NCBI RefSeq assembly: GCF_900103635.1
Contig: NZ_FMXK01000021.1
Coordinates: 1 to 59,077, forward strand
Direction: 5' to 3'
DNA from: Butyrivibrio sp. INlla18
Lineage (GTDB): Bacteria > Bacillota > Clostridia > Lachnospirales > Lachnospiraceae
DNA length: 59,077 bases
The translations under genes and the position numbers were made by a program. Each line of letters begins with the position of its first letter. Position 1 is the first letter of the stretch. Below the pieces are notes generated by a model, which was given only the letters and a program-made list of their open reading frames with translations, had not been told where the DNA came from and made no database searches. Shown here piece by piece: positions 1 through 9,952 of this stretch.

Positions 1-36
1 ATATTAACTTAGTTTTACATAATCTGTCAAATTTAA

Positions 37-1638
37 TTAAGTAGAACTAAGTTCGGAACTCTCATTAGATTCCTCATTTTGCTCGTCACCATTTTCCTCT
101 TCTGGGATATCTTCAGAGGTTTCCTCTACAGAAGCTTCTGAAGCTTCTGTATCAGCTGATTCAGCAGCTTCCTCGCTTTCTTCTGAACCTAATGAATCTG
201 TTGAAGACTCTTTTGATGAATCATCACTATTTGTAACCGGCTTGTTACTTGCCTCTGCATCAATAACAGAAGAATCAAGAATAATGTAATCATATACATT
301 TAAGCCATACATAGTATTAGATCTAACGATGGCATATTCATCATTCTGATACAGGATCTTGACCTGTCTGAAATCTGCATAGCCTTTGTTTATATTATAA
401 ACACCGATCAGTGTATCAGTCTTACTTACTGTATATCTATCGTTAGAATCAGGCTTTATCAATATATCCCCAGTTCTGATAGTGTCAGTATCAATGTAAT
501 ACTCAGTCTCTGTCTCGTTATAGATCGAGAGCTCAATGAACTCAGTAGTTTCATTGCCCTGTTCATCATACTTATCTCTCAAAACACCAGTAGAATTGTC
601 ATTATTTTTGATCATATAATCCTTAGGTATCAGATAGAAGGACTTATTTACAATTGCTGAATTAGGAATCTTAAGACCTGTCTCATCCTCTGTAATAAGC
701 TCAACGCTAAGGAATCTGTCTCTACAAAATGTGATCATGGAGTTTGTAAATGTAAGCATTACAAAAGTATCACCATCAGCGTTTGTATATGTAGAAACCT
801 TGCCCCAGGATTCATCCTGGTTCTTGATGAATCTAACCTTAATATATTCAAGTTCTTCAAGCTCTTTGACCCTTTCAGGATCATCTTCCTGAATAACAAT
901 GGACCACTCTTCACTAGTACATATCTTATAAACAGGATCACCAGGCTTAACAAGAGCATTATTTATAAGCTGATTCTTTTCATAGGCACCCTCATCAAAA
1001 TGAGCTGCTGTAATGGTCTGAAGAGTAAGGTCCTCATAACCATCAGTTGAATATACTACAATACCAGTATCCTGAGCATTCTTGTAGATGATAGATGAAA
1101 GAGTTCCACTATTTTCATTAAGGGACTGAATGTTCTGCAAAATGCTACTATTAGAAAGCTTCTGAACTGTACCATCAAGGCTTATCTTGAAATCATATAC
1201 TGTGTAAAAATTACTTGAGTCAAAAGATGAATCAAAGTTAACTATCTGTGTTCTAAGCTCAGAAAGATCTTCATCACTAAGAGCAACCTCCTCAGAACCC
1301 TGTGACTTCAAGTATTCAAGAAGCTGTCCTGACTCATCTACGGTATATACAAGATTACCGACGGCAACTCTTCCACCTTCTGTGGCAAAATAGTTGATGT
1401 AGCCCGCATTTTCGCTGGTAATGATCTTTTCTGTTCGAAGTGCAACTGCAGTGTAGATATTATTTGAAGACAAGGAACCTTCATTTACCTGGTAACCTAT
1501 CATATGGTCTTTTTTAAGATAAGTAACAACACTGATCAAGATGTATATTGCCATTACAGCAAAGAACACCATACCAATATTGATGTTATTCAAATTTTTA
1601 GGATATCTAGTTAATTTTTTGCCTGATCTATCTGACAT
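37..1638 (-). CDS. HlyD-like membrane-anchored protein
   Basis: Single-pass membrane protein with an extracytoplasmic domain, resembling the membrane-fusion (HlyD-type) proteins seen next to division and cell-wall genes in Clostridia. A basic N-terminus (RSGKKLTRYPK) precedes one hydrophobic segment of about 20 residues, then a long beta-rich region. The last 60 or so residues are almost entirely Ser, Glu and Asp, a low-complexity acidic tail. I start it at the ATG at 1638, where GGAAAAG lies just upstream. An ATG at 1653 is also in frame, but it abuts a stem-loop and has no ribosome binding site. No transporter partner is visible, so an export role is unproven. The family call is moderate and the function unknown. 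Confidence 0.6.
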   Translation of the reverse strand: MSDRSGKKLTRYPKNLNNINIGMVFFAVMAIYILISVVTYLKKDHMIGYQVNEGSLSSNNIYTAVALRTEKIITSENAGYINYFATEGGRVAVGNLVYTVDESGQLLEYLKSQGSEEVALSDEDLSELRTQIVNFDSSFDSSNFYTVYDFKISLDGTVQKLSNSSILQNIQSLNENSGTLSSIIYKNAQDTGIVVYSTDGYEDLTLQTITAAHFDEGAYEKNQLINNALVKPGDPVYKICTSEEWSIVIQEDDPERVKELEELEYIKVRFIKNQDESWGKVSTYTNADGDTFVMLTFTNSMITFCRDRFLSVELITEDETGLKIPNSAIVNKSFYLIPKDYMIKNNDNSTGVLRDKYDEQGNETTEFIELSIYNETETEYYIDTDTIRTGDILIKPDSNDRYTVSKTDTLIGVYNINKGYADFRQVKILYQNDEYAIVRSNTMYGLNVYDYIILDSSVIDAEASNKPVTNSDDSSKESSTDSLGSEESEEAAESADTEASEASVEETSEDIPEEENGDEQNEESNESSELSST

Positions 1639-1657
1639 ATCTTTTCCATTCATACAT

Positions 1658-1690
1658 TATATAAGCCGCGGAAAAACCGCGGCTTATATA
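1658..1690. other. Perfect 14-bp stem-loop before the HlyD-like gene
   Basis: TATATAAGCCGCGG and its exact reverse complement flank a five-A loop. The hairpin lies between the small P-loop gene and the HlyD-like gene and ends four bases before the upstream ATG at 1653. Neither strand has a T-run after the stem, so it is not a standard intrinsic terminator. It may limit translation or stabilise a processed mRNA end. Confidence 0.7.
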
Positions 1691-1707
1691 AAAATTATAC
1701 TTTAAGA

Positions 1708-2127
1708 TTAAAGTGAAATTACAACCTTGGATTTAACATTTTCTGGAAGTTCTGACTCATCCATAGATAAACTAAGAACGAAGTCTACATTGAACTTGTC
1801 ACTAAGCTGTTCAAGCTTATCAATTGTCTTAGAAATATCCTCACCTTCAAGGCAAGAGATTTTCAAGAAACTATCAAAATACATTTGCTGGAGATCATGG
1901 TCCTGAGAAATGATACCACTTACGAATCCGATGAACTCATCGGCATTTGAAACCATAAATTCTGGAACTACAATAAGACGAATTTTGTTGTTTAACTCAT
2001 ACATGTGCTTGGTATTCTTGTCCAAGAATACTACGCTTCCGAGTACATTCTGAACCTCGGTATTAACCTTGTCCAATAAGCATTTGGTCTTTCCTTTTCC
2101 CTTTTTCCCAACAATTAACTGAACCAT
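1708..2127 (-). CDS. Small P-loop NTPase-like protein
   Basis: Protein of about 139 residues that opens with a Walker A-like loop, GKKGKGKT, followed by a predicted helix (CLLDKV). The middle has alternating hydrophobic strands (VVFLD, IRLIVV) and the C-terminus reads VDFVLSLSMD, as in a short P-loop fold. No Walker B motif is convincing. Homologous short proteins are sometimes labelled twitching-motility or PilT-like, which I do not endorse. The start at 2127 is chosen because AGGAGG lies 8 bases upstream; an ATG at 2145 would put that binding site inside the gene. It sits between the carboxypeptidase and the HlyD-like gene, so a role at the envelope or division site is possible but only inferred. 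Confidence 0.7.
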   Translation of the reverse strand: MVQLIVGKKGKGKTKCLLDKVNTEVQNVLGSVVFLDKNTKHMYELNNKIRLIVVPEFMVSNADEFIGFVSGIISQDHDLQQMYFDSFLKISCLEGEDISKTIDKLEQLSDKFNVDFVLSLSMDESELPENVKSKVVISL

Positions 2128-2198
2128 CGGCATACCCTCCTGCAAGTTAGAATTATTTCATGTATTAATTATAAAATATTAACTAATAAATGACAACC

Positions 2199-3173
2199 TT
2201 AATTAGTGATTTCAGAGAGCAAATTCGTCATGTCTTTATAGAGTGTCCCAGAGTCTGTATCGCGCATGATCACTGCGATGTAGGGATTTTCATTTCCGTC
2301 TTTGGCAAGTAGTATCAGACAATGCCCAGCAGCTGTTGTAGTACCAGTTTTGCCACCAATAACTGTAATGCCAGATGGTGCCTTTGAATTACCATTTATA
2401 TAGCCGTTAGTACTAGAAACGGACACGTCCTTGGTGCCACCAGAGGCAGTCTGATAAGATGTTGAGTACTCCTTCATATTGATGATCTCTTGGAAGGTGT
2501 CATAACCCATAGCTGCATTAAAGATAAGATACATATCATACGCAGTTACATAGTGGTCTTCAGCCTGAAGTCCATGAGGATTCTGGAAATGAGAATTAGT
2601 CGCACCAATATTAACAGCTTCCTGATTCATCATATCAACAAAACCATCAATAGAGCCTCCAATATTAGACGCGATCAGGTTAGCAACGTCATTTGCAGAA
2701 TAGATTAAAAGAAGTCTAAGAGCCTGATCAAGGGTCATACGATCCCCTTCTTTAAGACCTACCTTCTGCGCGCCACTTTCATTGATATAAACATCAGAAC
2801 CAGCCACAAGCACCTGGTCTAAAGAGCCATATTTAAGCGCAACATAAGCAGTCATAACCTTAGTAAGGCTGGCTGGAAGCGCTTTGTCATTTACATTTTG
2901 AGCAAAAAGGGTTTCTCTGCTGTTTAGGTCAAAAAGACCCGCACTTAATGAATCGCCGATCTCAAGGCTATCCTGATTAACATCTGTATTGACTACACAG
3001 ATATCAGATGCATATGTTGGATACACTTCAGAATCTCTAGCGTCTGCTGTAGAAGAAGAAACAGAATATTTTGCAGAGTAAGAAAAGTAAGAACAGCCGC
3101 TTAAACAAACGGCTGTTGCTGTTATTAACATTACCAGTTTAAAAAACTTACTTGTACATTTCACGCCACTCAA
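2199..3173 (-). CDS. D-alanyl-D-alanine carboxypeptidase lipoprotein (peptidase S11)
   Basis: Serine D,D-carboxypeptidase that trims the terminal D-Ala from peptidoglycan pentapeptides outside the membrane. The three active-site motifs are present: SLTK (Ser102), SAN (159-161) and KTG (275-277). The N-terminus is a lipoprotein signal with lipobox LSGC (Cys27), so it should be lipid-anchored rather than held by a C-terminal amphipathic helix. It ends soon after the catalytic domain, so the usual PBP5 C-terminal beta domain is missing. Translation starts at a TTG (3173) behind AGGGGAG, inside the end of mgsA (26-base overlap). Its place directly after rodA and PBP2 fits a role in elongation-phase wall maturation. 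Confidence 0.88.
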   Translation of the reverse strand: MSGVKCTSKFFKLVMLITATAVCLSGCSYFSYSAKYSVSSSTADARDSEVYPTYASDICVVNTDVNQDSLEIGDSLSAGLFDLNSRETLFAQNVNDKALPASLTKVMTAYVALKYGSLDQVLVAGSDVYINESGAQKVGLKEGDRMTLDQALRLLLIYSANDVANLIASNIGGSIDGFVDMMNQEAVNIGATNSHFQNPHGLQAEDHYVTAYDMYLIFNAAMGYDTFQEIINMKEYSTSYQTASGGTKDVSVSSTNGYINGNSKAPSGITVIGGKTGTTTAAGHCLILLAKDGNENPYIAVIMRDTDSGTLYKDMTNLLSEITN

Positions 3174-3543
3174 GATCTCCCCTATCTAATGACTTAACAA
3201 GAAGCTCAGCTGAAGCAAGATTAGTTGCTACAGGAATATTATGCATATCGCAAAGAGACATAATATTACTGATATCAGGCTCATGAGACTTAACTGTAAG
3301 AGGATCTCTAAGGAAAATTACAAGGTCGATCTCATTATGTTCAATAGCTGCACCAAGCTGCTGTGCACCACCGAGATGTCCAGCAAGATACTTGTGTACA
3401 GAAAGATTGGTTACTTCCTCAACTAATCTACCAGTTGTACCTGTAGCATAAAGATCATTTTTGCTAAGGATACCTCTATATGCGATGCAGAAATTCTGCA
3501 TAAGTTTCTTTTTTGCATCATGCGCGATCAATGCGATGTTCAT
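3148..3543 (-). CDS. mgsA: Methylglyoxal synthase
   Basis: Converts dihydroxyacetone phosphate to methylglyoxal and phosphate, a bypass that relieves sugar-phosphate stress. The 131-residue length is typical. Family landmarks are visible: [10 protein letters not shown] at the N-terminus, the phosphate-binding [11 protein letters not shown] stretch (about 32-42), [11 protein letters not shown] (about 55-65) and VIFLRDPL. It lies 4 bases after rodA and overlaps the start of the carboxypeptidase gene, so it is cotranscribed with wall genes. mgsA beside rodA is seen in several Clostridia and may simply reflect old operon structure. No unusual residues noted. Confidence 0.95.
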   Translation of the reverse strand: MNIALIAHDAKKKLMQNFCIAYRGILSKNDLYATGTTGRLVEEVTNLSVHKYLAGHLGGAQQLGAAIEHNEIDLVIFLRDPLTVKSHEPDISNIMSLCDMHNIPVATNLASAELLVKSLDRGDLEWREMYK

Positions 3544-3547
3544 CTAA

Positions 3548-4672
3548 TCATAACCTCCCAAACAAATTTTTATTACCTTGAAGTCTAACGTTTAATACAA
3601 AGCCAATGCCTGCATAAACACTTAGAAGTGATGTTAATCCATAACTAACAAATGGCAGTGGCAAACCAGTATTTGGAAGCACACCAGTTGCAACGCCAAC
3701 ATTGATAAAGCCCTGGAAACCGATCCATGCACCTACACCAGCTGCGATCAACTCTCCTGCCTTATCCTTGGCCTTAGTGGAAATAATAAAACACTCAATA
3801 GCAATAGCAAAGATCAAGGCAATTACTATTACAGATCCCACGAATCCAAACTCTTCACCAATAACTGTAAAAATAAAGTCTGTCTGTGACTCAGAAATGA
3901 AGCCACCATTTAATACAGAACTGATCTCATTAGTATTATAGCCCTTACCATATAACTGTCCGGAACCAATAGCCATCATTGAATTTAGAGTCTGATAAGC
4001 TTCGGCATTAGCATAATCTTCAGGATGAAGCCAGGCCAAAATACGCCTCTGCTGATAATCTTTAAGAATACTGCTATCTTCCTGAACTGCATTATAAATA
4101 ATGAACAGTGCTGCAGGTATAGAGACACCTAGTACTGCCACAACTATTCTCCAATCTATTCCAGCCACAAACATTATAGATGAGAAAATAAGCATTAACA
4201 TAATGCAAGTAGACAGATCAGGCTGCATATATATGAGCCCTAAAGGTATTGCTAAAAGAATAACACATATGACAACAAAGCCAAAATTCTTAACTTTGTC
4301 CTTATATTTCATAATAAACTGCGCATAAAATAAAATCAATAATATTTTAGCCGCCTCAGAAGGCTGGAAGGTAATTCCAAGGAGACTGATCCATCTCTGA
4401 GCGCCGTTTGTTGTACTACCAAGAGGTGAAAGAACCAATGCGAGCAAAACAATGTTTAATACATAAAATGGTATAAAAAGCTTAAGTATAACGCCATAAT
4501 CAAGTAATGATAAAAAGATCATTACAACTATGCCAAATACCATACCTGCAGTCTGCTTTGTTACAAAATCTGGTTTAGCAGAACTGATACTAAATATTCC
4601 AATGATAGTAAGTCCAATGACCATAAGCAAAAGAGCAAAGTCATAGTTGGACAACTTGTACTTCTTTAACAT
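3548..4672 (-). CDS. rodA: Rod-shape SEDS glycosyltransferase RodA
   Basis: SEDS-family peptidoglycan polymerase that works with the class B PBP encoded just upstream to build the lateral wall. There are about ten hydrophobic segments across 374 residues. Typical SEDS stretches are visible: QPSEAAKILLILFYAQ, MQPDLSTCIML and, near the end, PNTGLPLPFVSYGLTSLL. I start it at the ATG at 4672, preceded by GGGAGA at a good distance. A TTG at 4684, directly after the PBP2 stop, is a less likely start. The pairing PBP2-RodA is the usual elongasome arrangement. Confidence 0.95.
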   Translation of the reverse strand: MLKKYKLSNYDFALLLMVIGLTIIGIFSISSAKPDFVTKQTAGMVFGIVVMIFLSLLDYGVILKLFIPFYVLNIVLLALVLSPLGSTTNGAQRWISLLGITFQPSEAAKILLILFYAQFIMKYKDKVKNFGFVVICVILLAIPLGLIYMQPDLSTCIMLMLIFSSIMFVAGIDWRIVVAVLGVSIPAALFIIYNAVQEDSSILKDYQQRRILAWLHPEDYANAEAYQTLNSMMAIGSGQLYGKGYNTNEISSVLNGGFISESQTDFIFTVIGEEFGFVGSVIVIALIFAIAIECFIISTKAKDKAGELIAAGVGAWIGFQGFINVGVATGVLPNTGLPLPFVSYGLTSLLSVYAGIGFVLNVRLQGNKNLFGRL

Positions 4673-4684
4673 GTTATCTCCCAA

Positions 4685-7582
4685 TCAGTCAGCGTTTGTA
4701 GCACCATCTTGCAGTGTCTGAGCTGTACCAGAAATAATATCATCAGTATCTTTAAGTTCAAAGTAATATGTAAGCGCCTCTTTGGTGATCTGAGCAGCAT
4801 AACTTGATGTATAACCATAAGCAATTCTGGTTGCAATAGCTATTTCAGGCTTTTCATATGGCGCATAACAGATGAACAATGAATGGTTAGGTCTGTTCTT
4901 TGATTCCTGCGCTGTACCTGTCTTACCTGCAACAGAAACACCAAGATTAGCATAATATGACTTATCCTGTACAACCTGTCTCATACCAAGGTGGATAGCA
5001 TTCCAGTATGCCTGTGGCATATCAACAGTATTTCTAACACTAGAACTATAATCCTCCAAAAGGTTTCCATTTGAATCAGTAGTCTTATCTATAAGAGTAA
5101 GATTATAGCAAGTACCGCTATTGGCTACAGTTGTAACATATCTTGCAAGACCAACTGTTGTATATGAGTTAGTACCCTGTCCAATTGCAGAACGAACAGC
5201 GTCTTCATCAGAAACCTGTGGCTCAGATTCAGCAATCTCAATACCTGACTTTTCAGAAAGGCCATACATATCTGCATATTTAGCCAGCTTCTGAAGACCG
5301 ATCTCAGGAGAATATGAATTACCAACAAGTCCAAGTCTGTAACCAACCTCGTAAAAGAACAAGTTACAAGAATTTCTGATACCACCAGTTACATTAAGAC
5401 CACCATGTCCTCTAGGATAGATCCAACATTTAGGTGGATGATCAAGCTTTTCAAATATACCTCCGCAATAAATAACGGAATCTGTTGTGATAACGCCCTC
5501 CATAAGTCCTGCAGTTGAAGATACTATCTTAAATGTAGAACCAGGGGCTGTCTTTTGCTGTGTAGCGTAGTTGTAAAGAGGATTTGAATTATCACTACGA
5601 AGCTTTGCATAGTAATCAGCATCTACACCATTGGCCATCATGTTATTGTCATAACCAGGATAAGACACAAGTGCAAGGACATCACCTGTATTAACATCAG
5701 TAACTACCATTGATCCGGTACATGGATCAAGAGCAAGCTGAGCAGGTGTGATATCAAGATTAGAGATTCTGTTGACCATGAAGGTATATGAAGACTCTCC
5801 GCCTCTATTCCATAATGACTGCTCTTCTTCTGTGATCTCAACGATCTCCTGCTCCAAAAGGAGGTTACATACGTCAGTCCCACTGATATTTCCATCAAGC
5901 AAAAGATATTTATAAAGCCTTGTCTGGAAGTCAAAATCCTCAGAAAGCTCATCAATAATATAGTTTACGATCTGTCCAAAGATTTCTTCTGAGTCAGCGT
6001 ACTGATTGTCAATGCTAAGCTTGCTGACATCAACCCAGTTCATGGCTATGGCATATTTGATGTACTCAGTAAGAGAGATAACCTCATCTGTAGTCCAGGC
6101 AATATAAGTATCATCCTGCTTGTCTACCAACGTAGAATTGATAATGCCATCAGAATACAGATTAGCTGCAATATGGCTCATGTACCACTGATATTCCTTA
6201 GAAAGATGATCATATGGAGTCTTTTTATCTAAAAGCTCATTTCTGATCTCCGCAAGGACAGCGGCATTCTTATCAAGATATGACTGATAAACCCTGCTCT
6301 CAGTCTCTTTTGCCTTATCAGATGAGAAATGATCGATATCTACGATATCATTATCAAAAACAGCATAATATACGTCATAGATAGGAATAACAATATTACT
6401 GGAGCTTGAAGTCTCAGTAAATGTGTAGGTTTTGACATTCTGAATCTTAGAAACAAGTATACCAGCAAGAGACTGCTCAATAATGTTATAGCAAGCCTCA
6501 GTAAGATCCTTGTCAATTGTAAGATAAACGTCATTACCAGCAACAGAATCAACGTAATTACTTGTTTCGATTACCTGTCCTGTATTATCTACGTAAACGG
6601 TCTCAGAACCCTTGGTTCCCTGAAGAGTAGATTCCATAGCCTGCTCAATACCAGACTTACCAACTATGTCATTGATTCCGTAGCTGCTATCTGTCTTTTG
6701 AAGTTCAGCAAGCTCTTCCTCAGAAACCTTACCTGTATATCCAAGGACCTGAGAAAAATATACTGAATCAACATACTTTCTGGCAGTACTCTCCTCAATA
6801 GAAACACCATCAAGAGTGTATGCATTTTCCATAACATCAGCCACAGTCTGATCACTAACGTCAGAAGCAACCGTAGTATCAATGTATTTCTGGAAACTGT
6901 TAGCATTCATGTTGTATCTGACAGTTAATATCTTAAGAGCTCTGTCATTGGTATAGCCTTTCCTAGGAACAAAGCTAGATGAAACTCCAGGAGTTTCGTA
7001 TTCGCCAATACCAAAGGTCTTACAAAGATCATCAACTACTTCTTCAGCAGTCTTGGTCTTTTCCTCATACTTAAGGTCATTAGGTGATGAATGTCCATAA
7101 ACATCTGCCAAAAATCGCAAAAGCGAATTACCAGTAACATTAAACTCATACTCATTACTGTCATTAAGGACAATATTAAAATCATGATCTACATTATCAC
7201 CGTTTCTCTCGATGATATCGATAAGTCTGTTAAGAGTCTCGTTGATGGCAGCATTCTTGCCGGAACCAGACTTGTAAACGTCTTCGATAGTTACAGAGTT
7301 TGCCAGCTCGTTATATGCTAAAAGATTTCCATTTCTGTCGTAGATGTTACCTCTAGCTGCAGGAATAGTCTTTTCCTTCTTGATCCTAAGTTTAAAGGAA
7401 TCAAGATAATACTCGCCATTAATTACCTGTAGCGAAAAAAGCCTGTACACCAAGATACAAGCAAGAGAAAAAAGGACAAAGCAAACTATGACTGCTCTGG
7501 ATGTTATGAACTTTACAAATCCTTCTTTAATATTCTCAAACAAACTTCTTTGCGCTCCTTTGCTCCTTCTCATCAATAGCAT
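4685..7582 (-). CDS. mrdA: Penicillin-binding protein 2 (elongasome transpeptidase), extended form
   Basis: Class B PBP that cross-links lateral-wall peptidoglycan with RodA. A short cytoplasmic tail and one membrane segment (about 30-50) precede the dimerisation domain with RGNIYDRNG (78-86). The transpeptidase motifs are STFK (Ser682), SCN (738-740) and KTGT (887-890). At 965 residues it is far longer than the usual 600-720. The extra length is a stretch of about 240 residues (roughly 376-615), lying between the strand that begins the transpeptidase domain and LDPCTG. It is acidic, rich in aromatic residues and shows no motif I know. The start is uncertain: ATGs at 7582 and 7573 lie inside mreD without a clear binding site, and a TTG at 7543 follows AAAGGAG. 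Confidence 0.93.
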   Translation of the reverse strand: MLLMRRSKGAQRSLFENIKEGFVKFITSRAVIVCFVLFSLACILVYRLFSLQVINGEYYLDSFKLRIKKEKTIPAARGNIYDRNGNLLAYNELANSVTIEDVYKSGSGKNAAINETLNRLIDIIERNGDNVDHDFNIVLNDSNEYEFNVTGNSLLRFLADVYGHSSPNDLKYEEKTKTAEEVVDDLCKTFGIGEYETPGVSSSFVPRKGYTNDRALKILTVRYNMNANSFQKYIDTTVASDVSDQTVADVMENAYTLDGVSIEESTARKYVDSVYFSQVLGYTGKVSEEELAELQKTDSSYGINDIVGKSGIEQAMESTLQGTKGSETVYVDNTGQVIETSNYVDSVAGNDVYLTIDKDLTEACYNIIEQSLAGILVSKIQNVKTYTFTETSSSSNIVIPIYDVYYAVFDNDIVDIDHFSSDKAKETESRVYQSYLDKNAAVLAEIRNELLDKKTPYDHLSKEYQWYMSHIAANLYSDGIINSTLVDKQDDTYIAWTTDEVISLTEYIKYAIAMNWVDVSKLSIDNQYADSEEIFGQIVNYIIDELSEDFDFQTRLYKYLLLDGNISGTDVCNLLLEQEIVEITEEEQSLWNRGGESSYTFMVNRISNLDITPAQLALDPCTGSMVVTDVNTGDVLALVSYPGYDNNMMANGVDADYYAKLRSDNSNPLYNYATQQKTAPGSTFKIVSSTAGLMEGVITTDSVIYCGGIFEKLDHPPKCWIYPRGHGGLNVTGGIRNSCNLFFYEVGYRLGLVGNSYSPEIGLQKLAKYADMYGLSEKSGIEIAESEPQVSDEDAVRSAIGQGTNSYTTVGLARYVTTVANSGTCYNLTLIDKTTDSNGNLLEDYSSSVRNTVDMPQAYWNAIHLGMRQVVQDKSYYANLGVSVAGKTGTAQESKNRPNHSLFICYAPYEKPEIAIATRIAYGYTSSYAAQITKEALTYYFELKDTDDIISGTAQTLQDGATNAD

Positions 7583-8060
7583 TATTGACTTTTAGGATTA
7601 TAGGATAATAAAAAATAGCAATAATAGCAGTGTATACAGCTTCTGGCAGTATAACTGTCGTCATATAATAGCCGATATTGAACTTGGTCCTAAATAAGAA
7701 CATCAAAACATAACAGATAAATCCAAAGATAATATCTGAGATCGTAATTACCACAATTGGAATTGCCACATTTTGGGAAAAGAAAATGATGTGGAGCTTA
7801 CCGACGATAAATCCAATGTACATATATATCAGAGCAAAAAAGCCCAAATACGTACCAAAGAATATATCAACTAAAAGTCCACAAAAAAAGCCTGATAAAA
7901 GACCTGCTCTATCGCCCTTTATAAAAGCGATGGAAGCAGTGATTATCATAAGCAGATTTGGTGTTATTCCGCCAAGGTCAACAATACGAAAAATAGTAGT
8001 CTGTAAAATAAACGACACAATAACAAATATGAAATTAACTAATACTCTTCTAATATTCAT
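7536..8060 (-). CDS. mreD: Rod shape-determining membrane protein MreD
   Basis: Small polytopic membrane protein of the elongasome that links MreC to the RodA/PBP2 synthase. The 174 residues contain about five hydrophobic segments with few charged loops, which is the standard MreD layout; sequence conservation in this family is low, so position carries much of the call. It starts at 8060 directly after mreC and overlaps the start of the PBP2 gene by up to 47 bases, a sign of translational coupling. The order mreB-mreC-mreD-PBP2-rodA is the classic one. Confidence 0.92.
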   Translation of the reverse strand: MNIRRVLVNFIFVIVSFILQTTIFRIVDLGGITPNLLMIITASIAFIKGDRAGLLSGFFCGLLVDIFFGTYLGFFALIYMYIGFIVGKLHIIFFSQNVAIPIVVITISDIIFGFICYVLMFLFRTKFNIGYYMTTVILPEAVYTAIIAIFYYPIILKVNNAIDEKEQRSAKKFV

Positions 8061-8065
8061 AGCGT

Positions 8066-8935
8066 TTATTTGCCGCCAGTATTTTTGAGTTCTAAAAGTA
8101 CTAATACTTCATTCATGTGCTCAAAATCTACGGCAGGTGTTAAAGTTCCTGATTTTGTAAGGTTATTTGAGTCATCATCGATAGTTGAAATGTATCCGAT
8201 CAAAATACCAGGAAGATACTTATCACTGATATTGGATGTAACGATCTTGTCACCGATCTTGACCCTGTCTACATCATCAACAAGCTTTGAAAAGCTGATA
8301 TAGCCATTTCTGTATTTCTCAAGGTCACCTGAAACAATAAGATTATCAGAGGAAGAAAGAACCATTCCACTGACAGATGAGTTATCAGCAATAATTGACT
8401 GAACCTTAGCCCAGTCTGGACCAACGTCAATTACACGGCCCACAAGTCCGCCGCCAGCGATAACATTCATATCAACCTGAATTCCATCATCTGAACCCTT
8501 ATCAATAACAAAGGAATAATACCAATTGCCTGCATCCTTGGCTATGATCCTAGCGCCAGTCTTCTCGTACTGTTCATACTGTGCGTCAAGCTCATATAAA
8601 GAACGAAGCTCAGTAAGCTCATACTTTTCCTGTTCAAGATTAGTATTAGCAATTGTAAGCTCATCTACCTGCTCTTTTAATCTCTCGTTTTCTTCTAGGA
8701 GCTTAGTAATAGATGAAAGCTTATCCGTTGTTTCTTTGATACTGGTAGAAACAGAAGTTATACCCTTTTGGAAAGGCACAACAAAAACACCTGCAAAAGA
8801 GTTTAAAGGCCCTGTAAACAGGTTTGTATTGAACGTGATCACAATAAGTGCCGTACATACTATTGTTAAAATAAAGAGGAGATATTTACTTGGAAGTGTA
8901 AATTCTTCTCCTCTTCTCTTGATTATGGGACTCAT
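8066..8935 (-). CDS. mreC: Rod shape-determining protein MreC
   Basis: Elongasome scaffold with one transmembrane helix (about 19-38) and an extracytoplasmic domain. A coiled coil follows the membrane segment (about 65-110, with LLEENERLKEQVDEL), then the beta-barrel domain with the conserved GLVGRVIDVG and VVDRVKIGDKIVTS-like stretches. The length of 289 residues is typical. The stop abuts the mreD start region, and the gene begins where mreB ends (8935/8936). Its partner genes in the same operon support the call fully. Confidence 0.95.
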   Translation of the reverse strand: MSPIIKRRGEEFTLPSKYLLFILTIVCTALIVITFNTNLFTGPLNSFAGVFVVPFQKGITSVSTSIKETTDKLSSITKLLEENERLKEQVDELTIANTNLEQEKYELTELRSLYELDAQYEQYEKTGARIIAKDAGNWYYSFVIDKGSDDGIQVDMNVIAGGGLVGRVIDVGPDWAKVQSIIADNSSVSGMVLSSSDNLIVSGDLEKYRNGYISFSKLVDDVDRVKIGDKIVTSNISDKYLPGILIGYISTIDDDSNNLTKSGTLTPAVDFEHMNEVLVLLELKNTGGK

Positions 8936-9940
8936 TTATTTATCCTCTTCAATTCCATACGCAAGAGCTTTATACTGGTCATCCTTAATAATCTTTGCAA
9001 GACCAAGTGCAACAGAACCAATTGGATTTTCTGCGATATTTACGTTAAGGCCAACACCATTGCTAAGTCTCTGAGCAAGATGGCTAACCTGTGATGCACC
9101 ACCTGTAAGATAAAGACCATGCTTGAAAATATCTGCAGCAAGTTCTGGTGGAGTCTTCTCAAGAGTAGCTTTAACATTATCAAGGATAGCGTCAAAGTTC
9201 TCTAAAAGAGCCTGGTTAATAAGCTCAGTAGGGATCATTCTCTCAACAGGAAGTCCTGTTACAATATCTCTACCATAAACAACTGCATCTTTACCCTCTT
9301 TTTCAAGTTCCTTAAGAGACATCTTAACGTTCTCAGAAGTCTTCTCACCGATAAGAAGACCAAACTCCTTACGGATAACGTTTCTGATAGACTCATCAAA
9401 CTTCTTACCACCAACTTTGATAAGCTTACTTACAACAATACCTCTAAGAGAAAGGATTGAGATCTCAGTTGTATCATATCCAACGTTAACTACTAAAACA
9501 CCCTGAGAGTTCATAACGTCTACGTTCATTCCAAGTCCATCTGCAAGAGGCTTCTTGACCATCATGATCTTCTTGGCCTTGATGCCTGCATCATTGATAA
9601 GATCATGGAAAGCTCTTCGCTCAACTTCTGTTACATCCTTAGGAACTGCGATATAAACGTCGCAAGGCTTAACAGCGCCCTTCATCTGATCTGTGATAAA
9701 GAGCTTTACAAGTGTCTCCATGTGCTCGATATCAGCAATAACGCCGCTATTTAAAGGATAAGATATCTTGATCTTATCAGGAGCCTTCTCATACATATCG
9801 TAAGCTGAATTACCATATGCAAAAACGTTTGTTTTATTCTCAATGGCAATCATATTTTTTTCAACTGTAAGATTGTCCTCATCTTTGTTAAAAATCTTGA
9901 TGTTGCTAGTACCGAGGTCGATTCCAAAAATATTACCCAT
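8936..9940 (-). CDS. mreB: Rod shape-determining actin homologue MreB
   Basis: Bacterial actin that polymerises under the membrane and positions the wall-elongation machinery. The phosphate-1 loop reads IDLGTSNIK (5-13). The second nucleotide-binding loop VVNVGYDTTEISIL and the adenosine motif YLTGGASQ are also present. The 334 residues match the family. A strong AAGGAG sits 6 bases before the ATG. The gene follows radC by 12 bases, an arrangement (radC-mreBCD) conserved in many Firmicutes. It could equally be called Mbl, since only one copy is in view. Confidence 0.95.
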   Translation of the reverse strand: MGNIFGIDLGTSNIKIFNKDEDNLTVEKNMIAIENKTNVFAYGNSAYDMYEKAPDKIKISYPLNSGVIADIEHMETLVKLFITDQMKGAVKPCDVYIAVPKDVTEVERRAFHDLINDAGIKAKKIMMVKKPLADGLGMNVDVMNSQGVLVVNVGYDTTEISILSLRGIVVSKLIKVGGKKFDESIRNVIRKEFGLLIGEKTSENVKMSLKELEKEGKDAVVYGRDIVTGLPVERMIPTELINQALLENFDAILDNVKATLEKTPPELAADIFKHGLYLTGGASQVSHLAQRLSNGVGLNVNIAENPIGSVALGLAKIIKDDQYKALAYGIEEDK

Positions 9941-9952
9941 TTCTTCTCCTTA

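Noticed and set aside
1658..1690. Hairpin as a rho-independent terminator
   Set aside because: No T-run follows on either strand.
8526..9074. Plus-strand open frame of 182 codons across mreC and mreB
   Set aside because: It is antisense to two certain genes and has no family features.
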